In this document: positions 1-6,812 of the stretch, in pieces
Layout: every line of letters begins with the position of its first letter
How positions within the stretch are numbered: position 1 is the stretch's first letter
Origin: an uncultured Eubacteriales bacterium
GTDB lineage: Bacteria > Bacillota > Clostridia > Oscillospirales > CAG-272
NCBI GenBank assembly: GCA_900547725.1
Contig: URHR01000063.1
Coordinates: 1-10,700, forward strand
Direction: 5' to 3'
DNA length: 10,700 bases
Position numbers and translations under genes: made by a program
Notes under the pieces: model-generated
Databases searched by the model: none
The model's input: only the letters and a program-made list of their open reading frames with translations
Told to the model about the DNA's origin: nothing

Positions 1-289
1 CGGCAACATATTCCCCTGTCGGAATATAAAAACGTTTTCCACTGTAAATTCCAAACGTGCGCTTACAGTCGTAATAGCCGTTTTCTATACTCCGCTCTAT
101 CCCCTCTCCGCCGAAATCCATAATTCCCACAAACGGCTTTTCACAGTTTATGTTTATTATATTAAGTCCGGCATCGCATATATCCTTTTTAAAGCCTATT
201 CCGCGCACATCTACGCAGATAATATCTTTTATCCCCTTTTCTACCGGTGATCCCGGCTTTTTCCTGACTTGTTCTGCCTGTCCTACTGT
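1..289 (-). CDS. Partial AT-rich open frame, product not recognised
   Basis: I do not recognise this protein. Reading leftward from just after a TGA at 290-292, one minus-strand frame stays open for about 96 codons and runs off the window start. It contains stretches such as DIICVDVRGIGFKKD and KRTFGIYSGKRFYIPTGEY. The first 240 bases are about 41% G+C against about 57% nearby, and eight of its thirteen isoleucines are ATA, a codon I rarely meet in the neighbouring genes. That codon bias and the unbroken frame suggest real coding DNA of different origin. There is no convincing start: the first ATG lies inside the GIMDF stretch, and a GTG occurs earlier (DVRG). It overlaps the last codons of the lipoprotein gene at 283-906 in another frame. 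It may be the 3' part of a gene whose 5' end was lost, or a gene continuing beyond the window. Confidence 0.4.
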
Positions 290-906
290 TCAGTTGTCTC
301 CACTGTTTCCGTGGCATCAACAGACTCTGTGCTCTCTGCCGCCTCAGCCGGTGCCTCTGTGATCACTGCGGTCTCACTCAGCTTTTCTAACACAAGACGT
401 GCCAGATAAATCACCCGGATCTGATTCTCCCCATATTCCGCCGCCGTATCCAACGGCAGAAGTGCATCGGGATACATGCCCGCTTCGCATCCGGAAAGCG
501 AATCATAAACCTCGGAAACCGCAATGTACTTTTCGTGACAGACCGAAAACTGCTCCCGCGACAGCACGGCATCCCCGCAGGTCAGGTCATTCAAGGTCAC
601 GTTATAGTCCAACACATTCCGTTCCGCCGATAAAATCAGCTGTGCGCTCTCATATTCATTGCGGAACGCCTTGAATGTCAATGTCTGCGAGCCGGAGGAA
701 AACTTCTCCGTCAGCAGCACCCTGACCGTAGACGGTGCGGTACAGTACTGCACGCCGGAGATCCGGTTCGGCGTATCGTTCCGCCCGTTTCCGTTTTCCG
801 TTCCGCTTTCGGTCGTGCCGTTATCCGCAGGCTTCCGGCAGGCGGTCAGACCGCCGGAAAACAAAACCGCGGCAAGCAACAGCGTTACAACTCTTTTCAG
901 CTTCAT
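283..906 (-). CDS. Truncated-looking lipoprotein, N-terminal part of a DUF4091-type protein
   Basis: This 207-residue protein begins with a lipoprotein signal (KLKRVVTLLLAAVLFSGG) and the lipobox LTAC at residues 20-23, so C23 should carry the lipid anchor. A polar Gly/Asn/Thr linker follows (24-42). Residues 45-150 (CTAPSTVRVL, FRNEYESAQLIL, HEKYIAVSEVYD, MYPDALLPLD) resemble, from memory, the beta-rich module ahead of the DUF4091 domain in large secreted carbohydrate-linked proteins of Clostridia. Those proteins run several hundred residues further. Here the similarity stops near residue 153 and gives way to a short helix-like stretch and a Thr/Glu-rich tail (171-207). I start at 906 because the signal peptide begins there and AGGAGAGGG lies upstream; a longer upstream frame would bury the signal. 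It is the last gene of operon A, 31 bases after the esterase gene. The ending suggests truncation or fusion, so binding without catalysis is the most one can infer. Confidence 0.6.
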   Translation of the reverse strand: MKLKRVVTLLLAAVLFSGGLTACRKPADNGTTESGTENGNGRNDTPNRISGVQYCTAPSTVRVLLTEKFSSGSQTLTFKAFRNEYESAQLILSAERNVLDYNVTLNDLTCGDAVLSREQFSVCHEKYIAVSEVYDSLSGCEAGMYPDALLPLDTAAEYGENQIRVIYLARLVLEKLSETAVITEAPAEAAESTESVDATETVETTEQ

Positions 907-937
907 CCCGCATCCCTCTCCTTTCTTCCTGTAGCAT

Positions 938-2338
938 TCATCTCTTTCCGCCCTCCTGCGATTCGGAATAGGTGACCCGGCGGATCGGAGACAACCCGTG
1001 ATCCGCCGACTGCACAAATGTAATCCGTTTCTTCCCGCGAAGTGCGTTGTAATATGCCGCCATCCCCGTCGGAGTTGCCGTGTAGTCGATCAATCCCGCC
1101 TGCGAGATAACAGTCGGGCAGGTTACGCGGGCGGCAAAGAAAACCGAATCGAAGCAGTTCAGATTTTCGGTATAATCCGGCAACCATCCCGCCAAGCGCC
1201 CAACGCTTCTGCCGCTGACGTCACACATCCAGACGATAAACACCGAAAGCTCCGTAACGCCCGGTTCCAGTGCCGCCACCGCAGTTGCCTGAAAGCCGCC
1301 CATGCTCCCGCCGAAAAGCAGGATCTCTTTGCCGTTCCATTCCTTCATCGTTTTCAGAAAGCGGAGCGCCTGCACATCCCGCAGAATCATATTGCGGAAA
1401 TAACTGCCCGACGGATCGCGGTAATCCTCCGCTTCAAAGCCGTAATGCTTCAGCGCACCGTTTTGCAGATCGGCATAATAGCCTTTCTCCCGCCCGTTCT
1501 CCATGCTGTGCGCATTGACCGCAAAGGTCATGCACCCGTCCGTGCACTGCGGAGACGGGGAAAAGGATGCGTTGTAGCCGTAAAAGAACATTCTGATTTT
1601 CAGGCTTCCTGCCTTTGCGTTTTTCGGGACGGTCAGATACCCCGTCACAGGCGCGTCCGCGTCATGGGAACGGATTCCCACGCTGTACGCCCGAAAATTC
1701 GGATTGGGTGAATCCGCAGGGTCGATGTACAGCACCTCGGGCGGAACTTCATCCAATTCTCCAAGCTGCGTCTGCCAGAACACGTCAAAATCCTTTGGGC
1801 ATTCCGTCCCGGTCCGAATCTGCTCAAACCCGCAGATTGCTCCGCCGACAAACGGCTGTACTTCCCCGAGCTTTTCCCCATCGCGGTCGCAGGCTTCCAC
1901 CGTGACCCGAATACTCCCCGGGGCTTTCATGGAAAACGCCAGGGTCAGCCTGCCGCTGTCTCCGCTGTCCGTTCCGTTCCAATTCTGCCCGTCATCCGCC
2001 TCCGCGTGCCAGACCAATTTCGCACAGGGGTAGGTCAGTCTGAAGTCGGCGGTATCGGTCAATCGGATGTGAAACCGGATCGACTCCCCCACCCGATAGG
2101 ATATGGCATCCTGTTCTGTTTCTCCGTAGAGATACGCCGCCCCCTTTGCCCGAATCGGCAGATCGGTGCGCACCTCTGTTTCCGTATCTGTCATTGCTGT
2201 TGTTTGTGCCAAGTCCGATTCCGTCCCCGCGCTGCCGATCGTTTCCCTCATCGGGATGCCTGAACCGCACCCCGAAAGAAGGAATCCGCACAGGCAGAAA
2301 AACGCAAGTCCGATTCGCACCAATCGAAATCCTTTCAT
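938..2338 (-). CDS. CE7-like acetyl esterase, lipoprotein (AXE1 family)
   Basis: A 466-residue alpha/beta hydrolase expected to remove acetyl groups from oligo- or polysaccharides on the outer face of the membrane. It has a lipoprotein signal with lipobox LSGC (21-24) and a Thr/Glu-rich linker. A beta-sandwich-like region (about 55-155) is followed by the AXE1/CE7 hydrolase domain (about 160-445). The nucleophile elbow is GGSMGG (S335), the acid is probably D408 in GLIDYTATP, and the base is H437 in SADHG. The oxyanion-side YGY is present at 243-245. The family's RGQ motif is replaced by a HSMENG stretch (268-273), as I recall for a distant CE7 branch. The gene lies 15 bases after the short peptide gene, with no clear ribosome site before ATG 2338. 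AAAGGA inside the first codons could instead serve a GTG at codon 7, which still gives a full lipoprotein signal; translational coupling is also possible. The true substrate (xylan, pectin, mannan) cannot be told. Confidence 0.82.
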   Translation of the reverse strand: MKGFRLVRIGLAFFCLCGFLLSGCGSGIPMRETIGSAGTESDLAQTTAMTDTETEVRTDLPIRAKGAAYLYGETEQDAISYRVGESIRFHIRLTDTADFRLTYPCAKLVWHAEADDGQNWNGTDSGDSGRLTLAFSMKAPGSIRVTVEACDRDGEKLGEVQPFVGGAICGFEQIRTGTECPKDFDVFWQTQLGELDEVPPEVLYIDPADSPNPNFRAYSVGIRSHDADAPVTGYLTVPKNAKAGSLKIRMFFYGYNASFSPSPQCTDGCMTFAVNAHSMENGREKGYYADLQNGALKHYGFEAEDYRDPSGSYFRNMILRDVQALRFLKTMKEWNGKEILLFGGSMGGFQATAVAALEPGVTELSVFIVWMCDVSGRSVGRLAGWLPDYTENLNCFDSVFFAARVTCPTVISQAGLIDYTATPTGMAAYYNALRGKKRITFVQSADHGLSPIRRVTYSESQEGGKR

Positions 2339-2353
2339 TCAGTCTGTTGTCGC

Positions 2354-2485
2354 TCAGAAAAGAGAGCTGATATTCAGATTTTCAATATAATCACTTGCCG
2401 CATCGATTCCTCCGCTTACCAATGTCAGAACATCATCGGAAAGCCGCTCCAGCAGGAAACACGGTTTTTCATACAGGCTTTTCAT
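2354..2485 (-). CDS. 43-residue YEKP-type peptide, possible RiPP-like or leader peptide
   Basis: A small gene in operon A that automatic calling could easily miss. The peptide begins MKSLYEKPCFLLERL, continues with SDDVLTLVSGGIDAAS, and ends in an acidic/hydrophobic tail (ENLNISSLF). AAAGGAG at 2494-2500 sits 8 bases before the ATG and overlaps the TGA of the upstream gene, a strong site that decides the start. An in-frame ATG at 2501-2503 would add six residues and overlap that TGA but has no ribosome site. There is no signal peptide or membrane segment. From memory, Clostridia carry many 40-60 residue peptides starting M-K-x-x-Y-E-K-P with a conserved middle Asp-Val-Leu; their role is unknown. 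The LVSGG pair resembles a double-glycine leader cut, but no maturation enzyme or peptidase-transporter is in the window. It could also be a small regulatory or chaperone-like protein. Confidence 0.6.
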   Translation of the reverse strand: MKSLYEKPCFLLERLSDDVLTLVSGGIDAASDYIENLNISSLF

Positions 2486-2499
2486 AGCAAATACTCCTT

Positions 2500-4221
2500 T
2501 CATGCCGTCTTGTCGGTCGAATATTCAAACACCAACATATCGTCATATGTGCGGGTCCCGTTCTGATCGTGGAAAGATCTGACCGCAAAGGTCACGCTTC
2601 CCCGATTCTGCGGCAATCCGTCCACCGTTGCGGTAAAGAGATAGCTGTATCCGCTAAGAATCGAACCTGCGTCTTTTTTCTCTCCGTCCGCCATAACCGA
2701 TTTGTAAACGGTTTGCGTGGAGGGCGCTTTGCCATCCGTCAGATTATTGACGGTCTTTACATCCGCACCGTCAAGACGGATCACGGTAATCTCAAGTCCG
2801 ACGCTCTCAAAATCCGCCAGTTCGGTTTCCGCACAGCGAAGGAGTCCGATCAAACGAACGCTCCGTGTTCCGTCCGTCTCCAACCTGTCCTGATATGCCG
2901 CGGCATTGGTAACGGCAGTGCCGTCATCTTTTCTGCCGATGACATCGGAATAGAAGTGCAGAACGCCCATCGGGAGCGGCTTGGTTGCAGGCGTGGTAAG
3001 GAAAGTATCCGACAGGTCAACCGCCATTGCTCCGGTTTTGAAACGGAACACCAACGAATCTCCGTAACCGTCCGGAAATACGCCGGGACCGGCTACGCAA
3101 TTCTTCAGGTTTTTCGTTCCTCCACCATTCATAACAGTACCGATTCCCAATCCTTCAACAGGATCTTTGTACCCATCCGCTACGGCAGTTCTTCCGACCG
3201 CACCGTCCACATCCAACGAGGTTTTCCCCGCAACGATTCCAACCAGTATTCCGTTATTCCCGCAAGAAGCAGTCTGTAATGCCCCCATCTGCCCCGAAGA
3301 AATGACGCGGGACAGTTTGATTTTGGAATTTGCATTGTTTGTCGCACCGACAAAACCGCCGAGATGGGTAACGGAAGCCGCTGTCGAAATAAGCGTGCCG
3401 TAAAAAACAGAGTCCCGTACATTCAGAATCCCCGCGATATCCGCGCGCTCCCTTGTGCCGACGATACCGACAAATCCGCCCCCATAGACTCCCGACCAAT
3501 CGGAAACCGCCGCATTCGATTGAACCGTTCCGTCAAATACACATCCGGCAACAAGCGTTTCGTGAATTCCTTCCGTTGCAGGGGTCAGCAGTTGACCGAA
3601 AAATCCGCCGATATACTTCCCGCCGGATTTCACCGCTCCTGTTACGGCTGTATTGCAGACGATCATATCAATCGCGCGGGAATCTCCCGCTATCCCGCCG
3701 CAGTAAGCGCCGGTAGCGGTGACATCAATCTCCGGATTCAGGTTTTCAAACAGCACCTTTCCTGCCGTTCCGGCATCAGAACCGATTCTCCCGAACAATC
3801 CGCCGATCTGCGTTGTACCGGATACCGACGACGCTTTCACCGTGAGATTTCTGATTCCGACGGTAAAAGAATCATCGCCGACAGGCATCAGGCAACTGCC
3901 GAACAGTCCCTGATAGTTGCTTTCGCTTTCCGACTTCACACCGCTGAGGGTATGTCCCCGACCGTCAAGCATGCCGGAAAAGGTTACGTTGTTCTTTCCC
4001 GAGAGCGGCCAACTTTCGCCCGTCATGTCAAGATCTGCATTTATGTAAACCGTCTGCTTTGCAAAAGTCTCCCCGCTTGCCAAACGGTTCGCAAAATTCA
4101 GCAAATCATCCTTTGTGTTAATCTGAAGTTCTGTCTCCGCGCTCACAGAAAGGGAAAGGATCGGAAGGAAGGACATCAACAATCCGACCATTAAAAGGGA
4201 CGCCAGTAGCTTTCGGTTCAT
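2500..4221 (-). CDS. Secreted GLUG-repeat protein, probable glycan-binding or surface protein
   Basis: A 573-residue exported protein. A classical signal peptide (NRKLLASLLMVGLLMSFLP) ends at SVSA (25-28), with cleavage expected before ETEL. Residues 30-100 form the usual entry to a right-handed beta-helix (INTKDDLLNFANRLASG, then INADLDMTG). GLUG-type repeats follow, marked by GGLFG 130, GGIAG 165, GGFFG 195, GGFVG 238 and GGFVG 278. Residues 440-565 form a beta-sandwich-like C-terminal module (SVRLIGLL, ESVGLEITV, TVYKSVMADG, VTFAVRSF) that I recall from other secreted Clostridial proteins. There is no LPXTG, lipobox, SLH or dockerin, so it is probably released. No catalytic residues are evident, so binding is inferred. 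It is the first gene of operon A, under the promoter at 4301-4329. I place the start at 4221 because the signal peptide begins there, and the longer frame upstream runs through the promoter and operators. Confidence 0.75.
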   Translation of the reverse strand: MNRKLLASLLMVGLLMSFLPILSLSVSAETELQINTKDDLLNFANRLASGETFAKQTVYINADLDMTGESWPLSGKNNVTFSGMLDGRGHTLSGVKSESESNYQGLFGSCLMPVGDDSFTVGIRNLTVKASSVSGTTQIGGLFGRIGSDAGTAGKVLFENLNPEIDVTATGAYCGGIAGDSRAIDMIVCNTAVTGAVKSGGKYIGGFFGQLLTPATEGIHETLVAGCVFDGTVQSNAAVSDWSGVYGGGFVGIVGTRERADIAGILNVRDSVFYGTLISTAASVTHLGGFVGATNNANSKIKLSRVISSGQMGALQTASCGNNGILVGIVAGKTSLDVDGAVGRTAVADGYKDPVEGLGIGTVMNGGGTKNLKNCVAGPGVFPDGYGDSLVFRFKTGAMAVDLSDTFLTTPATKPLPMGVLHFYSDVIGRKDDGTAVTNAAAYQDRLETDGTRSVRLIGLLRCAETELADFESVGLEITVIRLDGADVKTVNNLTDGKAPSTQTVYKSVMADGEKKDAGSILSGYSYLFTATVDGLPQNRGSVTFAVRSFHDQNGTRTYDDMLVFEYSTDKTA

Positions 4222-4247
4222 CTTTATTTGCCTCTCTTTCTTTATTG

Positions 4248-4261
4248 TGTAAGCGGTTACA
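4248..4261. promoter_or_regulatory. cre/LacI-type operator, downstream copy of operon A
   Basis: The near-perfect palindrome TGTAAGCGGTTACA, centred on CG, fits the CcpA cre consensus TGWAANCGNTNWCA and equally the operators of local LacI-family repressors. It lies in the untranslated leader of the GLUG-protein gene, about 30 bases inside the transcript. With the copy at 4281-4294 it forms an inverted pair whose 11-base arms (TGTAAGCGGTT / AACCGCTTACA) match exactly. Two sites 33 bases apart, about three helix turns, would suit cooperative binding on one DNA face. Confidence 0.7.
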
Positions 4262-4280
4262 CCGCAACGTGTAAAACGTG

Positions 4281-4294
4281 TGCAACCGCTTACA
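4281..4294. promoter_or_regulatory. cre/LacI-type operator at the operon A start site
   Basis: TGCAACCGCTTACA, on the minus strand TGTAAGCGGTTGCA, differs from the cre consensus at one position. It begins 6 bases after the -10 box of the promoter at 4301-4329 and so covers the expected transcription start, a position from which bound protein would block initiation. This is almost the same geometry as at the operon B promoter (10491-10504, 5 bases after its -10 box). Confidence 0.68.
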
Positions 4295-4300
4295 AAAACA

Positions 4301-4329
4301 ATTATATCATAAAGCATTCAGGTTGTCAA
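4301..4329 (-). promoter_or_regulatory. Consensus sigma-A promoter of operon A
   Basis: On the minus strand, TTGACA (4324-4329) and TATAAT (4301-4306) are separated by 17 bases, the exact consensus for the housekeeping sigma factor. Expected transcription start is near 4294, giving a leader of about 70 bases before the GLUG-protein gene. So strong a core promoter needs repression to be regulated, which fits the two operators just downstream. Confidence 0.85.
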
Positions 4330-4336
4330 TAGAAAA

Positions 4337-4376
4337 GTCGCAATCGACAGTTCCAAAAAAGAGCTCACGTTTTTGG
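4337..4376 (-). terminator. Possible weak terminator at the end of operon B
   Basis: Between the GH2 stop codon and the operon A promoter there are two small hairpins on the minus strand. One pairs CCAAAAA with TTTTTGG around a GAGCTC core (4353-4376). The second pairs GTCG with CGAC around a 4-base loop (4337-4348) and is followed by TTTTCT. Neither is a GC-rich stem with a long T tract, so termination here may be partial and operon B transcripts could read into operon A. Confidence 0.25.
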
Positions 4377-4395
4377 TCAATCTGACGGTTTCCGG

Positions 4396-6804
4396 TCACA
4401 CAAACCAACCGTCGCGAAATCCCGCCAAGGTCATGCCGCGCAGGTAACGCTCCAAATTGATTTTCCTTTCCAGATAACTGATATAATGGTTCTTTCCGCT
4501 GTAGCGTTTTGCGTGTAACGTGTACGCCCACTCCAGCAGATAGAATTCCTGCTCCCCTTCCCGGGTCGGAATCCCACCGAGCCTGACCGATTTGTCGATA
4601 CCGATTGCGCACTCCCCCGAGAGAACGGTTTCCCGGTCAGACAGTCTTTGAACCCGATACGAAACCATGACCGGCCCTGTCAGGTCGTTGACCCCGTATA
4701 CCGCAATCTCCCCGTCCTTCGGCTCTGCGCACATCAGGGCAATCGGCGTCTGTGAACGCTTGAGATAGCTGTACGCCAGTTTTTTCTTTCCGTAATAGTC
4801 CACCACGGAATCGGAAATCTGCGGCCAACCGTCAATCAGATTCCACCAGATGATTCCGGTGCGGATGCCTTTTCCGATGCGGAAAGTCTCCACAAAGTAT
4901 TTGTCCGCTTCTGCCTGTGAAATCTGGCTCTCCGCCGCAAACCGCGTCAGATCCTCCGGATCCTCCCCGAACAGCGTTTGAACCTGCTCTGCCATCAGCC
5001 CGATCCGATAGGCATAGGGACACCATTTGCTGATTTCCATGCACGCCGCATGGGTCAGCCATTCCGCATTCGCACACTCACCCTGCGGGAAGCGGCGGCG
5101 GGACAGTGCGTCGGCAGAAAGAAACCGCCCAAGAGAATCCGGTTCGGGACATCCGTGATACCCGATCTCGCTTGCAAAACGGCAGACCGTATTGCTGTAA
5201 TACTGCCCCTTGAACCAATCGCGCGGCCCCCAGATGTGATCCTCGGAAAGCGGGAGACCCGTGGCGTAAGCCTTCTCGTCCACAAAAGGAGAGGACGGCA
5301 GATACGGGCGGGTCATATCCTCGCGTGCCAGCACCTCGGGAAGCACACGGCGGGTCAGGATGTTCCGATTCGGGTCTGATTTTCTCGCATCCCACGAGCG
5401 AAACACATCACATTCATTATCCCCTGCCCACAGCGCCAACGAGCAGTGTCCGCGATAGCGACGGACAACCTGCTCTGCCTCTGCCCGCAACTTGCCGACA
5501 AAAGCTTCATTCTGCGGATAAATCCCGCACGCCATGGCGAAATCCTGCCAGATCAGAATGCCGTTTTCATCGCAGAAATCGAACAGTTCCTCATCCTCAT
5601 ATGCATTTCCGCCCCAAAGACGAACCATGTTACAGCCCAGATCGTTCAGCATCGGCAGAATTTCCCGCAGGCGGGACTTCGCCTGCGATCGGAATGCGTC
5701 CGCAGGAACCCAGTTTGTTCCGAGAACAAAAATCGGCTGTCCGTTTACGCGGAATCCGAATTTGCCGCATCCCATCCCGGTTTCGTCCGGTTCGATGACC
5801 GAGGAGCGCTCCAATTCCACCGTGCGGATGCCGAGGCGGAAGGTCCACGCATCCATGACCGTATCCCCGTACAGAAGCGTTGCCCGCACCTCGTACAGGT
5901 TCGCCTCCCCCGCATTTCGCGGCATCCAGAATTTCGCGTCGTTGACCCACGCAGTCAGATTCCCGTCCGAATGGCGGAGCGGCTCTTCGCAACAAAAGGA
6001 ACGGTCTCCGCAATTTCCGACGATGCGCAGGCGGTAAGCCGATGCCGCCGCATCCCCCAAGACCGCGCGGTAACGGAAGGTCAGGCGTGCCGTTTTTGCC
6101 GAAAGATTGACATCTGCCGTGTACCCGAACAGGTCATCCAACCGCACCTCGGGACGCCGCAAAAGCTCCACGCTCCCCGTAATTCCCCCGCAACAGAGCC
6201 GCGGCATGATGTCCCAGCCGAAGCTGCTTGCTGCCTTTCGCAAAGCAAGACTTTCATAATTGTAAAGCTGGGCGGCACACATCGCATCGGTTTCCAAACC
6301 GCGCGCATAAATCGTTGCGGGCTTGATATGCACAACCAACTCGTTCTCCCCGTCCGTCAGCAATCCGTCCGTGTCCGCTTCATGGCAGAGAAACATATTC
6401 TCACATTCCAGAATCCGCTCTCCGTTCAGAAACACCTCCGCCGCCGTGTCGATCTCCGCAAAGCGTAGAACCCACCCGTCGATCTCCTTCGGCTTTGCAA
6501 ACCGGCAGGTATAGAACTGATGCATGACCTCATATTTCTGCATCTCAACGGTATGAGTCCCGAAATACGGATCTTCACAGAGTCCCGCACGGAAAAGCGA
6601 CAGCTCGAAATTGTTCGGAACGGTTGTTGTCATATGCGCAAAGCCGCCCGCCTCCAACGCCGCCCTTGTGCACAGGCGCGGGGTGGAAAGCGTAACATCC
6701 TTTTTGTCACACTCGCCCCTTTTCCGAAGCTCCTCATGGGATGCCCAGAACAGCTCCCATTCCCCGTCTAAGGACACCGTCTGATCGTACAAATGCCGGA
6801 TCAT
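4396..6804 (-). CDS. GH2 beta-mannosidase-type exo-glycosidase
   Basis: An 802-residue cytoplasmic enzyme of glycoside hydrolase family 2, beta-mannosidase subgroup. It is expected to release beta-linked mannose from the non-reducing end of short oligosaccharides. The sugar-binding domain (about 1-210) shows LDGEWELFW at 12-20 and the family sequence AEIDTAAEVFLNGE. A beta-sandwich follows (about 210-330), then the TIM barrel from about 340: GTNWVPADAF (352-361), NMVRLWGGNAYE, acid/base E454 in ALWAGDNE, and nucleophile E536 in FASEIGYHG. NLIDGWPQ-type barrel-end residues are present (WWNLIDGWPQISDS). A smaller C-terminal beta domain follows from about 680. The length fits the family and no signal peptide is present. 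It is the last gene of operon B, 8 bases after the SGNH gene; GGAG in that gene's end precedes ATG 6804. Other GH2 mannosidase-like enzymes can prefer other beta-sugars, so the exact sugar is inferred. Confidence 0.83.
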   Translation of the reverse strand: MIRHLYDQTVSLDGEWELFWASHEELRKRGECDKKDVTLSTPRLCTRAALEAGGFAHMTTTVPNNFELSLFRAGLCEDPYFGTHTVEMQKYEVMHQFYTCRFAKPKEIDGWVLRFAEIDTAAEVFLNGERILECENMFLCHEADTDGLLTDGENELVVHIKPATIYARGLETDAMCAAQLYNYESLALRKAASSFGWDIMPRLCCGGITGSVELLRRPEVRLDDLFGYTADVNLSAKTARLTFRYRAVLGDAAASAYRLRIVGNCGDRSFCCEEPLRHSDGNLTAWVNDAKFWMPRNAGEANLYEVRATLLYGDTVMDAWTFRLGIRTVELERSSVIEPDETGMGCGKFGFRVNGQPIFVLGTNWVPADAFRSQAKSRLREILPMLNDLGCNMVRLWGGNAYEDEELFDFCDENGILIWQDFAMACGIYPQNEAFVGKLRAEAEQVVRRYRGHCSLALWAGDNECDVFRSWDARKSDPNRNILTRRVLPEVLAREDMTRPYLPSSPFVDEKAYATGLPLSEDHIWGPRDWFKGQYYSNTVCRFASEIGYHGCPEPDSLGRFLSADALSRRRFPQGECANAEWLTHAACMEISKWCPYAYRIGLMAEQVQTLFGEDPEDLTRFAAESQISQAEADKYFVETFRIGKGIRTGIIWWNLIDGWPQISDSVVDYYGKKKLAYSYLKRSQTPIALMCAEPKDGEIAVYGVNDLTGPVMVSYRVQRLSDRETVLSGECAIGIDKSVRLGGIPTREGEQEFYLLEWAYTLHAKRYSGKNHYISYLERKINLERYLRGMTLAGFRDGWFV

Positions 6805-6812
6805 AACGCGTC

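Noticed and set aside
242..267. Plus-strand hairpin ACCGG/CCCGG followed by CTTTTT, looking like a terminator
   Set aside because: The stem is only about four base pairs and no plus-strand gene leads into it; it also lies inside an open minus-strand frame.
998..1711. Long plus-strand open frame opposite the CE7-like esterase
   Set aside because: It mirrors a gene with clear catalytic motifs on the minus strand, is rich in Arg, His and Pro as expected of a GC-rich shadow, and has no domain signature.
3364..4194. 276-residue plus-strand frame opposite the GLUG-repeat gene
   Set aside because: Low-complexity Arg/Ser-rich translation with no ribosome site; the minus strand has a signal peptide and regular repeats, so this is a shadow.
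4266..4281. Two AACGTGT direct repeats between the operon A operators
   Set aside because: Too short and too close to call a separate element; probably chance or part of the operator spacer.
5446..6468. 340-residue plus-strand frame opposite the GH2 gene
   Set aside because: Lies entirely within a gene carrying both GH2 catalytic glutamates; no recognisable motif in its own translation.
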